Shown: positions 35,487 to 43,976 of the stretch, piece by piece
How the letters are laid out: every line of letters starts with the position of its first letter
How positions within the stretch are numbered: the first letter of the stretch is position 1
Source: Inquilinus limosus
GTDB lineage: Bacteria; Pseudomonadota; Alphaproteobacteria; DSM-16000; Inquilinaceae
DNA: 64,000 nucleotides
Direction: 5' to 3'
Assembly (NCBI RefSeq): GCF_002195995.1
Contig: NZ_NHON01000029.1
Span: 1-64,000, forward strand
Notes under the pieces: model-generated
What the model saw: the letters and a program-made list of their open reading frames with translations, nothing else
The model's database searches: none
Told to the model about the DNA's origin: nothing
Program-made: the position numbers and the translations under genes

Positions 35487-35801
35487 TCAGGGAGCAGCCG
35501 GCGGCTTCAGCAGCCCAAGGTCGCGGCCGCCATACAGGATGCGATCGATCGTCACCTTTCCCGGATCGATGTGGAAGGCGATGGCGACGCGGCGTTCGAA
35601 GCCGACGACGCGCAGTCCCGGAAACAGATCATCCCGAGGCGTTCCCCGCTCCGGAAACATCGAGAGGCTCCGGCAGAAGGCCTCGATCCGATCGAGATAG
35701 CCAATGGCCCGATCAGCGCCGGAGTGCTCGGCGATATAGTGATAGAGGTTCAGCAGATCGTCCCTGGCCTCCGGCGAGAAGACGATCTCCGATTGCATCA
35801 T
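35487..35801 (-). CDS. parE: ParE/RelE-family toxin
   Basis: A 104-residue ParE/RelE-fold protein: IVFSPEARDDLLNLYHYIAE at the N-terminus, LSMFPERGTPRDDLFPGLR in the middle and IDRILYGGRDLG at the C-terminus, all as in ParE toxins, which inhibit DNA gyrase. It is preceded by its antitoxin with an ATGA overlap, the usual arrangement. Since it overlaps the antitoxin gene the two must be co-translated. Confidence 0.88.
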   Translation of the reverse strand: MMQSEIVFSPEARDDLLNLYHYIAEHSGADRAIGYLDRIEAFCRSLSMFPERGTPRDDLFPGLRVVGFERRVAIAFHIDPGKVTIDRILYGGRDLGLLKPPAAP

Positions 35802-36076
35802 CGAGACCGCGACCGTTTTTGGTGCAACGCGCGGATCTCATCGAACACCTGGGCGGCGGGAAGGGCTCGGCCCGGGTCTTCTCGCATCGCCGCGGCGACC
35901 GGGACAACCTCCTCGCGCAACCATCGTTCGACAGCGGCATCCCGCTCCTGCAAGGCCCGCAGGCCGGCACGAACGACCTCGCTGGTCGTCGCATAAGCGC
36001 CCGACGCGACCAAGCCATCGATGTAGTTGGCCTGCTCGACCGGCAGGCTGACGGTTCGCTTCTCGGCAGACGGCAT
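35798..36076 (-). CDS. parD: ParD-family (CC2985-type) antitoxin
   Basis: From ATG 36076, with GGAGG eight bases upstream, the protein has 92 residues. It begins KRTVSLPVEQANYIDGLVAS, the ribbon-helix-helix DNA-binding region of ParD-like antitoxins, with GAYATTSEVVRAGLRALQER completing it. The C-terminal helix would bind the toxin. A GTG at 36091 is an alternative start. A perfect palindrome 27 bp upstream of the ATG is its presumed autoregulatory operator. Confidence 0.9.
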   Translation of the reverse strand: MPSAEKRTVSLPVEQANYIDGLVASGAYATTSEVVRAGLRALQERDAAVERWLREEVVPVAAAMREDPGRALPAAQVFDEIRALHQKRSRSR

Positions 36077-36102
36077 CGTTCGATCCTCCACCGAGACACT
36101 AA

Positions 36103-36131
36103 CACACGGTATGATAAAATCATACCGTGTG
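36103..36131. promoter_or_regulatory. Palindromic operator of the parDE module
   Basis: A perfect dyad with 13-bp arms around a three-base AAA centre: CACACGGTATGAT-AAA and its complement. It lies between the end of lepB (36138) and the antitoxin start (36076), in the position where ParD ribbon-helix-helix antitoxins bind to repress their own promoter. The AT-rich core TATGATAAAATCATA also supplies -10-like sequence on both strands. Confidence 0.75.
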
Positions 36132-36137
36132 CCACCC

Positions 36138-36908
36138 TCACTCGATCGCCGACAGGAAGCGGTCCAGCCGCAGGCCGGCGGGCCAGGTCCAGACCGGCTG
36201 CGAGGCGCGGCCGAGGTCCCAGGATCCGACCACGAGCTCGGCCTTGCCGACCAGGTCGCCGGCCGGCAGCAGGCCGACGCCGCCGGCGCTGACCGGCAGC
36301 CGGCTGTCGGCCGAATTGTCGCGGTTGTCGCCCATCACGAACAGCTCGCCGGGCGGGACCGTGATCTCCGCCATCTCGTCCAGCGGCCCGTGCCGGTACA
36401 GCTTGAAGACCGGGTGGCTGACGCCGCCCGGCAGGGTCTCGATCATCCGGACGGCCGGCACGGTCGACCCGTTGTCGTGCTCCACCCTGCCCTCGCCGTC
36501 CGGCCGCAGCCCGACCGGCACGCCATTGATCCAGACCCGGCCGCCCTGCACTGCGATGCGGTCGCCCGGCAGCCCGATCACCCGCTTGACCCAGGTCTGC
36601 GACGGATCGCCGGGCCAGCGGAAGACGACGACGTCGCCGCGATCCGGCAGCCGGCCCAGCACCCGGCCGCTCTCGGGCACGGTCAGGCCGAAGGGCAGCG
36701 AGGCGGCGCTGTAGCCGTAGCTGAACTTGGCAGCCACCAGCTCGTCGCCGATCTGCAGCGTCGGCTCCATCGAGCCGGACGGGACGTAGAAGGGCTCGGC
36801 GATAGCGGCCTTGGCGGCGGCGATCACCAGCAGCAGCGCCGCCAGCTCGCCGGCGCCGCGCAGCCAGCGTCGGGCGCCTCTCTTGCTCGATGCCGTGTCG
36901 GTCGCCAT
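36138..36908 (-). CDS. lepB: Signal peptidase I
   Basis: A 256-residue membrane-anchored serine protease. After one N-terminal transmembrane helix (ELAALLLVIAAAKAAIA) come FYVPSGSMEPTLQIGD with the catalytic Ser, VVVFRWPGDPSQTWVKRVIGLPGD with the catalytic Lys (VKRVIG), and ELFVMGDNRDNSADSR, the third signature box. It cleaves signal peptides from exported proteins on the periplasmic face. There is only one membrane segment rather than two. It is not next to rnc/era as in many alphaproteobacteria, so it is possibly a second copy in this genome. Confidence 0.93.
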   Translation of the reverse strand: MATDTASSKRGARRWLRGAGELAALLLVIAAAKAAIAEPFYVPSGSMEPTLQIGDELVAAKFSYGYSAASLPFGLTVPESGRVLGRLPDRGDVVVFRWPGDPSQTWVKRVIGLPGDRIAVQGGRVWINGVPVGLRPDGEGRVEHDNGSTVPAVRMIETLPGGVSHPVFKLYRHGPLDEMAEITVPPGELFVMGDNRDNSADSRLPVSAGGVGLLPAGDLVGKAELVVGSWDLGRASQPVWTWPAGLRLDRFLSAIE

Positions 36909-36997
36909 GGCCTACCTCCGATGCGGCGACCTTCGCGCCGCACCGGGGCCGGGACAAGTTAAGAACGGGACATGATTCCGTCAGGTGACGCCGCGCC

Positions 36998-37951
36998 TCA
37001 CTCGTCCCAGGAGGCCAGGCCGAGCAGCTTCTCGCCCAGCTCGGTCAGCGCCGCGCGCTCGTAGCGGGTCTTCTCCCACTCCCGCGGGTCGCCCGGGAAG
37101 GCGTAGCCCTTCGGCGGCTCGCGGTCGCGCCAGGACTGGACGCGCCATTCGCGCAGCTCGGCATTGCCCTCATCGGCCGGGGTCATCGAGATGTACTGCG
37201 CCATCCGCACCCGGTCCTGCGACCGGTTCGGCCGGATGCCGTGGGCCAGCAGGCTGTTGAAGATCAAGAGATCGCCGGCCTTCATGGTGACGTTGCGGAT
37301 CTCGAAGCCGGTGGTGTCCGGCGCCCAGGGGTTGCGGTCGGCCGGCTGGGTCTCGCGCCACGCCTCCAGCGTCCGGAACAGCTCCGGCACGCATTGGAAG
37401 CCGCCCATCTCCGGGTCGGTGTCGACCAGCGACAGCACGCCCTGGCAGTTCACCGGCAGCGGCGTCAGCGAGGTGTCGGCGTCCCAGTGGATGAAGCCGT
37501 TGAAGCCGCGCGCCTGGCGGTTCGGCGGGTTCAGGTTGGCGCGGTCGATGGTGACCCACAGCCGCTCGGTGTCCCAGATGTCGACGAAGGCGTCGTAGAT
37601 CCGCTGGTGCTGGCGGTTGTCCCACAGCAGCTGGTGATTGTAGATCTCGACCATGCCGCTGTTGTTCAGCTCCTTCATCGCATGGTCGCGCATCTGCGGC
37701 TTGCTCCAGCTCTCCGGATCCGCCGGATCCATCTCCTGGAACTCCCACAGCAGATCGCGGGTGCGGCTGATGTTCTCGGCCGGGACGGCGTTCGGGACGA
37801 CGACATAGCCCCAGGTGATCCAGTGCCGCCAGTCCTCGGCGGACAGGACGCGCAGCGGCAGCGTCTTCTCGATGTCCTTGAGCTGGGTGTCGTAGGTGTA
37901 GGAGACCGAGGCGTTGCCCGGCCGGTTGTCCCCGTACTGATAGCGGTCCAT
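36998..37951 (-). CDS. Phytanoyl-CoA dioxygenase (PhyH) family protein
   Basis: From ATG 37951 the protein has 317 residues. The PhyH fold is shown by FNGFIHWDADTSLTPLPVN, where H-x-D provides two iron ligands, and by LLIFNSLLAHGIRPNRSQDR with the distal His and the 2-oxoglutarate-binding Arg. It is a predicted Fe(II)/2-oxoglutarate-dependent hydroxylase of a small molecule, substrate unknown. The divergent AraC regulator with an N-terminal cupin strongly suggests an inducible catabolic or modification step controlled by it. Confidence 0.88.
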   Translation of the reverse strand: MDRYQYGDNRPGNASVSYTYDTQLKDIEKTLPLRVLSAEDWRHWITWGYVVVPNAVPAENISRTRDLLWEFQEMDPADPESWSKPQMRDHAMKELNNSGMVEIYNHQLLWDNRQHQRIYDAFVDIWDTERLWVTIDRANLNPPNRQARGFNGFIHWDADTSLTPLPVNCQGVLSLVDTDPEMGGFQCVPELFRTLEAWRETQPADRNPWAPDTTGFEIRNVTMKAGDLLIFNSLLAHGIRPNRSQDRVRMAQYISMTPADEGNAELREWRVQSWRDREPPKGYAFPGDPREWEKTRYERAALTELGEKLLGLASWDE

Positions 37952-38042
37952 CTCGGCGTCTTCCCTGTGCGGTGCGGCGTTCGGCCGTCCATGTCGGGAC
38001 TGTAGCGCTGTTCGATTGCACCATGTTGGCGCCGCCTGCCGA

Positions 38043-38098
38043 AAACTGATACTGGAGTCGCGTCCGGCCGTGCACAGGCCGTCCTTGCGTATCAGTTT
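38043..38098. promoter_or_regulatory. Inverted 10-bp repeats between the PhyH and AraC genes
   Basis: AAACTGATAC at 38043-38052 is exactly repeated in reverse complement as GTATCAGTTT at 38089-38098, with 36 bases between. The pair straddles the divergent control region, and the right arm ends four bases before the AraC start codon. Such spaced sites suit an AraC-family dimer, possibly with DNA looping, controlling both genes. Confidence 0.55.
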
Positions 38099-38102
38099 CA
38101 CC

Positions 38103-38966
38103 ATGCAGCCGATCTTCGAGAAGGTGACGGTGCCGGGGGATGCGTCCTGGACGCTGCTGAACCGGCGGCTGGACGACGCCATCCCGTTCGAATGGCACTA
38201 CCACCCGGAATTCGAGCTGACGCTGACCCTGAACAGCCGCGGCCAGCGCCATGTCGGCGACCATCTCGGCCGCTATGACGACGGCGACCTGGTGCTGGTC
38301 GGCCCGAACCTGCCGCACACCTGGTGCTCGCAGGAGCGGATCGACCCGGCCCGGCCGCACATCGCCCTGGTGATGTGGTTCTCGCCGGACTGGGCGGCGC
38401 GGCTGGTCGGGAGCCTGGCCGAGCTGCGGCCGGTCGCCCGCATCCTCGACGAGGCCGCCCGCGGCCTGGCCTTCTCCGCCGAAGCCGCCGCTGCGGTGCG
38501 GCCGGCGATCGAGGCGATGCCGGATCTCGACCCGGCCAGCCGCCTGCTGCGGCTGATCGAGGTGCTGACCATGCTGGCGCGGGACGAGGCCCGGGCGCCG
38601 CTGGCCGCCCCGGCGCCGCGGCCGGCCGCCGTGGCGGCGCCGGAGCAGGCGCGGATCGACCGGGTGCTGAACCACATCCATGCGCATTACCGCGACGAGA
38701 TCCCGATCGCGGCGCTGACCGGCCTGGCCTGCCTCAGCCCCTCCGCCTTCCACCGCTTCTTCCGCCGGCACACGCATCTGACCGTGTCGCGCTACGTGGC
38801 CCAGTTGCGCATCGGCCAGGCCTGCTCGCTGCTGATCAACGGCGACCGGCCGATCGCCCATGTCGCGGACGAGGTCGGCTATCCCAACATCGCCAATTTC
38901 AACCGCCAGTTCCGCGCGCTGAAGGCGATGACCCCACGCGAGTTCCGCCGCAGCTTCCGGGGATAA
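38103..38966 (+). CDS. AraC-family transcriptional regulator with N-terminal cupin
   Basis: A 287-residue regulator. The N-terminal sensor domain begins IPFEWHYHPEFELTLTLNSR, the cupin (AraC-binding) fold with a His-x-His pair; the C-terminal part has two helix-turn-helix motifs (IAALTGLACLSPSAFHRFF and PIAHVADEVGYPNIANFNRQ) ending in PREFRRSFRG. It is divergent from the PhyH-family oxygenase gene with 151 bp between start codons; control of that gene is inferred. Confidence 0.92.
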   Translation: MQPIFEKVTVPGDASWTLLNRRLDDAIPFEWHYHPEFELTLTLNSRGQRHVGDHLGRYDDGDLVLVGPNLPHTWCSQERIDPARPHIALVMWFSPDWAARLVGSLAELRPVARILDEAARGLAFSAEAAAAVRPAIEAMPDLDPASRLLRLIEVLTMLARDEARAPLAAPAPRPAAVAAPEQARIDRVLNHIHAHYRDEIPIAALTGLACLSPSAFHRFFRRHTHLTVSRYVAQLRIGQACSLLINGDRPIAHVADEVGYPNIANFNRQFRALKAMTPREFRRSFRG

Positions 38967-38980
38967 GGCGGCAGCATCCG

Positions 38981-40066
38981 TCAATCGAAGCGGGGTGCCG
39001 CGGTGGCGGCGCGGAGCGCCTCCAGCACCTCCGCCGAGGGCTGGCCCGTGACCGGCAGTCCCTGGCCCCGCTGGAAAGTGGCGATGGCGAGCCGGGTCTT
39101 GGGCCGCAGCCGGCCGTCGGGCTGGCCCGGATCGAGGTTCAGGCTCGCCAGCAGTTGCTGGATCTCCCTGATCTCGGCCCCCGTCGCCGGCCGCTCGGGT
39201 GCCGCGGACGGCTGCGCGGCAGGCGCCTTCGATGGCGCTGCGGCCGTCGGCGGGGCCGCCCGGCTGGCGGCACGCCGGTCCGGGCTGGAGGGGATCTGGC
39301 TGGTTTGAGCGAGCATCGCCGGCGCACCGGCGTCCGGGCCTGCCTGCAGCCTCGCCAGCGCCTCCTTGGCCGGCTCGTCGCCGCCATGGGCCGCGATCCG
39401 GTACCAGCCGGCGGCGATGCGCGGATTGGGCGGCCCGAGCTGACCACCCTCATAAAGGCGGCCGACCTCGTACGCGCCGCGCGGCCTGCCGGCCAAGCTC
39501 GCCTTGCGGAACCAGGTCATCGCCTCCTGGGCGTCGCCCGTCACGCCGATCCCGTCGCGATAGGCGACCCCCAGGGCATAGAGCGCGTCGGGCATGCCCT
39601 GTTCGGCGGCGCGGCGATACCAATATGCGGCGCGCTCCGGGCTTTGCGGCAATTCCGTGCCGTTGGCGAAGCGGGTGCCGAGCCCATATTCGGCGAGCGT
39701 GTCGCCGGCTTCGGCCCTCCGGACCAGCTCGCGCAGCTCGGCGGAGGCGCCGTCCGGCAGCGGCACCTGCGCTGCCGGGTCGTCAACCGCGGCGCCGGCG
39801 GTCCCCGGCCCCTCCGGCGTCACCGCGGCGGCCATGACGGCAGGCACCGGCACCGCGGATCCGGGGGGCGGAGCCGGGGCGGCGGTTGACGACGCAGTCG
39901 AAGCTTCGGCCGGAGCGGAGTCGCCCCAACCGATGCCCAGATCGTCCAGGGTTGAGCAGCCGGCCACGGCGCATGCGAACAGCGCCGCGACGGCACAACG
40001 GGTGGCACCGCGGGCATCGATCAGCCTGCGCTGGCGCCGCGTCACGTCGTCGGCCAGAGAGTTCAC
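38981..40066 (-). CDS. Sel1-repeat and peptidoglycan-binding-domain lipoprotein
   Basis: From GTG 40066 (AGGAGG just upstream) the protein has 361 residues. A lipobox-like sequence FACAVAGC ends the signal peptide, so it is probably a lipoprotein. It contains three to four Sel1-like tetratricopeptide repeats (for example GLGTRFANGTELPQSPERAA followed by YWYRRAAEQG, and YALGVAYRDGIG). A proline/alanine-rich linker leads to a peptidoglycan-binding domain (IQQLLASLNLDPGQPDGRLR). Likely located in the cell envelope as a scaffold or regulator. The long N-terminal extension from further upstream starts is not supported. Confidence 0.83.
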   Translation of the reverse strand: MNSLADDVTRRQRRLIDARGATRCAVAALFACAVAGCSTLDDLGIGWGDSAPAEASTASSTAAPAPPPGSAVPVPAVMAAAVTPEGPGTAGAAVDDPAAQVPLPDGASAELRELVRRAEAGDTLAEYGLGTRFANGTELPQSPERAAYWYRRAAEQGMPDALYALGVAYRDGIGVTGDAQEAMTWFRKASLAGRPRGAYEVGRLYEGGQLGPPNPRIAAGWYRIAAHGGDEPAKEALARLQAGPDAGAPAMLAQTSQIPSSPDRRAASRAAPPTAAAPSKAPAAQPSAAPERPATGAEIREIQQLLASLNLDPGQPDGRLRPKTRLAIATFQRGQGLPVTGQPSAEVLEALRAATAAPRFD

Positions 40067-40426
40067 CCGACCTCCTCGCCGGCTTCCCGGATCTGCCGCG
40101 CCACGAATTCGTCTTTCCGGCGCCCGACCGGGTGCAACCGGCTTGATCCAATGGCCGCGGCAGCAGGATGCCTCCATCCGGAGCCGCGCCGCCGCCCGAT
40201 AATGTCTTCGGCAGGGAATATCAGCGGCGGACCACCGGACCATGACTCATTGCCCGGATGATCGCGACCGGCCCAATGGGACAGCCTTCGCACCGGCTGT
40301 CCGTCCGATACCCGAGTCAGCCTCCTCCTTCCGGATGAGCATACGCCCTTCGAGGTATTCGCAAGCCGGAGCCGCGGGCTGCCTTACGATGGCTGGCCGC
40401 CAGAAAGCCGGCCGCGGCGGAGGAGC

Positions 40427-40973
40427 TCACCCGATCGGCTTCGTCATCTCCACCCAGGTCGGCCGGTCATAGCCCGGATGGGCGTGCAGCGCGCCCTCGG
40501 TGAAGCCGAGCGAGCGGAAGAAGCAGCGGTTGCCGTCCAGCGCCAGGCGGACGCCCAGCGTCAGCCGCGCCCCGCCCAGCCGGCGCGCCTCTGCCTCGGC
40601 CGCCGCCATCAGCGCCCGGCCGATGCCGCCGCCGCGATGCGCGCCGGCCGATGCCGCCGCCGCGATGCGCGCCGGCCACCGCCACCCGGCCGACATAGAA
40701 ATCGCCGCCGTCGCGCCGCTGCAGGAACAGGCAGCCGACCAAAGCCCCGCCCGCCTCCGCCACCAGTCCCTGCTCGCGGTCCAGCAAGGCCGCGACGCTC
40801 TCCGCCGTCTCGTCGACCGCGCTCGGCGGCGGGTCGAGCCGGTCGAGGTAATCCGCGAAGGCGCCGCGGATGAGCGCCGCCACCGCCGCGACCTCCGCGG
40901 CGTCGCCGCGCATCGGCCGCACCGTCCGTCCGAGTCCCGGGACATCGCCTCGTCCCTGCAACAGCTTCGCCAT
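40427..40973 (-). pseudogene. GNAT acetyltransferase disrupted by a 28-bp tandem duplication
   Basis: Read from ATG 40973 the protein is a GNAT: VRPMRGDAAEVAAVAALIRG, then CLFLQRRDGGDFYVGRVAVA and AGAHRGGGIGR, the acetyl-CoA-binding loop. The 28-bp unit encoding that loop occurs twice (40621-40648 and 40649-40676). Because 28 is not a multiple of three, everything after the first copy is out of frame. In the other frame the second copy continues as GAHRGGGIGRALMAAAEAEA and on to EMTKPIG, a normal GNAT C-terminus ending at 40427. Removing one copy restores a 172-residue acetyltransferase. As it stands translation would end near 40467 with an unrelated tail. Confidence 0.9.
40617..40676. repeat. 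28-bp direct tandem duplication inside the GNAT gene
   Basis: Two identical adjacent copies of a 28-base GC-rich unit (40621-40648 and 40649-40676, starting CGATGCCGCCGCCGCGATGC), with four further bases of the period present before the first. The unit itself is internally repetitive (GATGCCGCCGCCGCGATGCG), the sort of sequence prone to slippage. Confidence 0.95.
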
Positions 40974-41066
40974 CAAATTGCCCCGAGTCGCCTGCCCCAA
41001 TATGCACGCCAGAACAGAGGCGGCGAAGACAGCCCGGCCCGTCGTGATTTCAAATTGGGGGAGACC

Positions 41067-42206
41067 ATGAATTACCGCATTTCCGCCAGCGCCCTGACCG
41101 TCGCCGCCGTGCTGGCGACGACGCCGGCCTGGGCCCAGAGCAGCAACCGGGGCCTGCAGACCGTGACCGACGGCGCCAAGGTCACCGGCCACATGACCAT
41201 CGACTTCAACTCGCGCAGCGTCCGCAACACCAACGGCCTCGACGTCTACACCATCGAGGCGCTGACGGTGGCCGACCTGATGGCCTATGCCGGCTCGGCC
41301 CAGCGCAAGCCGGAGGACACCATAACCTACAGCCTGCGGATGGACGTCAACAACCCGGCGAACCCCAGCCAGGTGGCCAAGGAAGTGGCGATCCTGCGCG
41401 GCGAGACGCCGATCGACGAGGGCGGGCGCTACCAGCCCGAGAGCGGCAATCTGCGCCTCGACATCGTCAAGGGCCAGCAGTCCAGCGGCAAGTTCGGCGG
41501 CATCGTGCAGGGCCGCGAGGTCACCCGCTGGTGGGAGCTGGGCGAGCAGATCAACCGCGCCTCGAAGGCGGCCGACAAGCTGTATTCCCGCACGGTCAAC
41601 GGCAAGGTGGTGACGATCCAGGTGAAGAACCCGGACCCGCTGGCCTTCCAGGGGCTGGTGCTGGCGCCGGGGCCGCTGTCGTTCCTGCCGCAGGCCCGGG
41701 TGTCGGGCAATCTCGACTATGACTACGAGCTGGGCAACTGGCTGACCGACAACGCCGGCATCACCTTCCAATACGCCATCGGCAATCAGGCCTATACCGA
41801 CAAGGTCACCGGCTCGATCCGCTATGTCGAGGAGGAGGGCAACTTCACCGACGCCAAGGGGCAGAGCCGCAACTACACCGGCTATTACGACTACAACCTG
41901 CGCTTCAACGAGCCGGTGGTGAAGCCCGAGGAGGCGTTCTTCGGCGGCGAGAACAACGACGCCGATGTCGAGGCCTTCTTCGGCACGGTGGAGCAGAACC
42001 AGGCCGGGCTGTACGGCCGGGTCTACTATCTCGACAGCGAGGATGGCTGCAAGCGCGAGAAGAACGAATCCGGCCAGATGCAGTGCGTCGGCCCGACCAA
42101 GTCGGAGGTGTACTGGGACCTGAAGCCGGTGAAGCTGACCTACAGCCAGCTCGGCAACTGGTTCAAGCTGGAGCCGCTGATGATCGGACCGTTCAACGAC
42201 GAGTAA
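41067..42206 (+). CDS. Secreted hypothetical protein
   Basis: A 379-residue protein with a clear signal peptide (MNYRISASALTVAAVLATTPAWAQ) and a strong ribosome-binding site (GGGGGAGA). The mature protein is acidic and beta-rich, with conserved-looking segments such as HMTIDFNSRSVRNTNGLDVY, DTITYSLRMDVNNPANPSQV, and a C-terminal region with EEGNFTDAKGQSRNYTGYY and two cysteines (DGCKREKNESGQMQC). I do not recognise the family. It may be a periplasmic or surface protein. It ends before a palindromic repeat, and the GNAT pseudogene is divergent on the left. Confidence 0.82.
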   Translation: MNYRISASALTVAAVLATTPAWAQSSNRGLQTVTDGAKVTGHMTIDFNSRSVRNTNGLDVYTIEALTVADLMAYAGSAQRKPEDTITYSLRMDVNNPANPSQVAKEVAILRGETPIDEGGRYQPESGNLRLDIVKGQQSSGKFGGIVQGREVTRWWELGEQINRASKAADKLYSRTVNGKVVTIQVKNPDPLAFQGLVLAPGPLSFLPQARVSGNLDYDYELGNWLTDNAGITFQYAIGNQAYTDKVTGSIRYVEEEGNFTDAKGQSRNYTGYYDYNLRFNEPVVKPEEAFFGGENNDADVEAFFGTVEQNQAGLYGRVYYLDSEDGCKREKNESGQMQCVGPTKSEVYWDLKPVKLTYSQLGNWFKLEPLMIGPFNDE

Positions 42207-42231
42207 GCCTCGCTTCCGTCGACGGCGCCCT

Positions 42232-42348
42232 CCCCCTCACCCTCCCGGCCCAAGCGGGCCGGGCCCCTCCCTCTCCCCGGGGGAGAGGGCAATCTCACCT
42301 CTCCCCCGGGGAGAGGTCGAAATCGCGCAGCGATTTCGGGTGAGGGGG
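42232..42348. repeat. 117-bp palindromic element made of four nested hairpins
   Basis: Outer arms CCCCCTCACCC (42232) and GGGTGAGGGGG (42338) are perfect complements. Between them are CCCGGCCC-AAGC-GGGCCGGG (42244-42263), CCCTCTCCCC with GGGGGAGAGGG, CCTCTCCCC with GGGGAGAGG, and CGAAATCG-CGCAG-CGATTTCG. This is a different family from I-III. It lies between two convergent genes and probably also blocks read-through. Confidence 0.85.
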
Positions 42349-42379
42349 TGGCTCCGGCCTCTCCGTAGAAGCTCCAGCC

Positions 42380-42931
42380 CTACCCCGGCAGCGCCCCGCC
42401 GCCATGATCGCCGTCATGGTGTTCGTCGCCGGCCGATGACACCTCGACCTCGCGGAAGCGCACCCGGTTCTGCCGCGCCACCGTCGCGCGGCGCAGCTCG
42501 TCCAGCCGGGTCTCCGGCATCGCGATCGGGCCGATCAGGATGTTCGGGGCCGACTGGTCGCGCGTGGTCAGCCCGATCGTGCCCAGCCCCAGCACCAGCC
42601 ATTGCAGCGGCCGCGACAGCGAGAAGTCGCGGACCCGGAACAGCTCCACCTCCTCGCGCTTCCGCACCAGGAAGCCGGAACGGATGATCAGCCGCTCGCT
42701 GGTCAACTCATAGCTGGTCAGCCAGCGCCAGCCGGTCCAGACCAGGGCCAGCACGATCGGCACCGCCGCCAGCGGCCCACCGACCAGGCCCAGCAGCACC
42801 GCCAGGACGATGGCCAGCACCCAGATGTAGAACGTCGCGCGCAGCGCGGTGCGGATCTTCCAGATCACGGTCTCGCCGGCGGCCCCTGTCGGGCTGTCCT
42901 GGGCGGCGTCCCGGGTGGTGTCGGCCATCAT
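42380..42931 (-). CDS. PH-domain (bPH2/DUF304) membrane protein
   Basis: From ATG 42931 (AAGGGGAGAC upstream; ATG 42928 equally possible) the protein has about 183 residues. Two hydrophobic helices ([19 protein letters not shown] and [14 protein letters not shown]) precede a bacterial pleckstrin-homology domain with [20 protein letters not shown] and [18 protein letters not shown]. Such YdbT/YdbS-like proteins are membrane components of unknown function. A His/Asp-rich tail ([12 protein letters not shown]) could bind metal. Confidence 0.85.
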   Translation of the reverse strand: MMADTTRDAAQDSPTGAAGETVIWKIRTALRATFYIWVLAIVLAVLLGLVGGPLAAVPIVLALVWTGWRWLTSYELTSERLIIRSGFLVRKREEVELFRVRDFSLSRPLQWLVLGLGTIGLTTRDQSAPNILIGPIAMPETRLDELRRATVARQNRVRFREVEVSSAGDEHHDGDHGGGALPG

Positions 42932-43041
42932 GTCTCCCCTTGGCTGATGCCGGAGCGAAGGGTACGGTCGAACCGTGCGCCCGTCCATCCGCGTCCGGCC
43001 CATTCATGTCCGGCGGTGAAATCCGGTATCGAAGGAAGACG

Positions 43042-43956
43042 ATGAGCTGGCAGCCGACCCGCGACCCCGTCACCGGCGAGACGCCCTGCCCCTTCATCGA
43101 AACGGTGGTGATCCCGCGCACCGCCGATATCGGCGGCTTCGAGGTGCGGCGCGCCGTGCCGTCGATGCAGAAGCGCTCGGTCGGCCCCTTCGTCTTCGTC
43201 GACGAGTTCGGCCCGACGCTGTTCGGCACCGGCGACGGCATCGACGTGCCGCCGCACCCGCATATCGGCCTGGCCACCGTGACCTATCTGTTCGCCGGCG
43301 AGCAGACCCATCGCGACAGCCTGGGCACCCGCCAGCTGATCCGCCCCGGCGACGTCAACTGGATGACCGCCGGCAGCGGCATCGCCCATTCCGAGCGCAC
43401 GCCGCCGGCCCTGCGCGCCACCGGGTCGACCCTGTTCGGAGTGCAGACCTGGGTGGCCCTGCCCGCCCCGTATGAGGAGGTGGCGCCCAGCTTCGCCCAT
43501 CACGGCATCGACGACCTGCCGGTGATCGAGGATGCCGGCAAGAGCGTGCGGCTGATCGTCGGGTCGGCCTATGGCGCGCGCTCGCCGGTCGCCACCTTCT
43601 CCGAGACCCTCTATCTCGACGCCGCGCTGCAGGCCGGGGCGGTGCTGCCGCTGCCGGCGGAGCATGAGGAGCGCGCGGTCTATGTCGTCTCCGGCCGGGT
43701 GCGGATCGGCGGCGACGACTTCCCGCCGCGGCAGCTGCTGGTGCTGCGGCCCGGCGACCCGGTCGCGGTCGAGGCGCTGGAGGAGACGCGCCTCATGGTG
43801 TTCGGCGGCGAGCCGCTCGACGGGCCGCGCAAGCTGTGGTGGAACTTCGTCGCCCGCAGCCGCGAGCGCATCGAGCAGGCCAAGGAGGATTGGCGCGAGG
43901 GCCGGTTCGGCACGATCCCGGACGAGACCGAGCGGCTGCCGCTGCCGGAGCGGTGA
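43042..43956 (+). CDS. Pirin family protein
   Basis: A 304-residue bicupin of the pirin family. The N-terminal cupin contains [19 protein letters not shown] and [20 protein letters not shown], giving the metal-binding His residues, and the C-terminal cupin ends with [20 protein letters not shown]. Bacterial pirins act as quercetin-type dioxygenases or as regulators of central metabolism (as with pyruvate dehydrogenase in Serratia). The ATG at 43042 is preceded by GAAGGAAGA. No operon partner. Confidence 0.92.
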   Translation: MSWQPTRDPVTGETPCPFIETVVIPRTADIGGFEVRRAVPSMQKRSVGPFVFVDEFGPTLFGTGDGIDVPPHPHIGLATVTYLFAGEQTHRDSLGTRQLIRPGDVNWMTAGSGIAHSERTPPALRATGSTLFGVQTWVALPAPYEEVAPSFAHHGIDDLPVIEDAGKSVRLIVGSAYGARSPVATFSETLYLDAALQAGAVLPLPAEHEERAVYVVSGRVRIGGDDFPPRQLLVLRPGDPVAVEALEETRLMVFGGEPLDGPRKLWWNFVARSRERIEQAKEDWREGRFGTIPDETERLPLPER

Positions 43957-43976
43957 CGGCGCGACGGCGGCCATGA

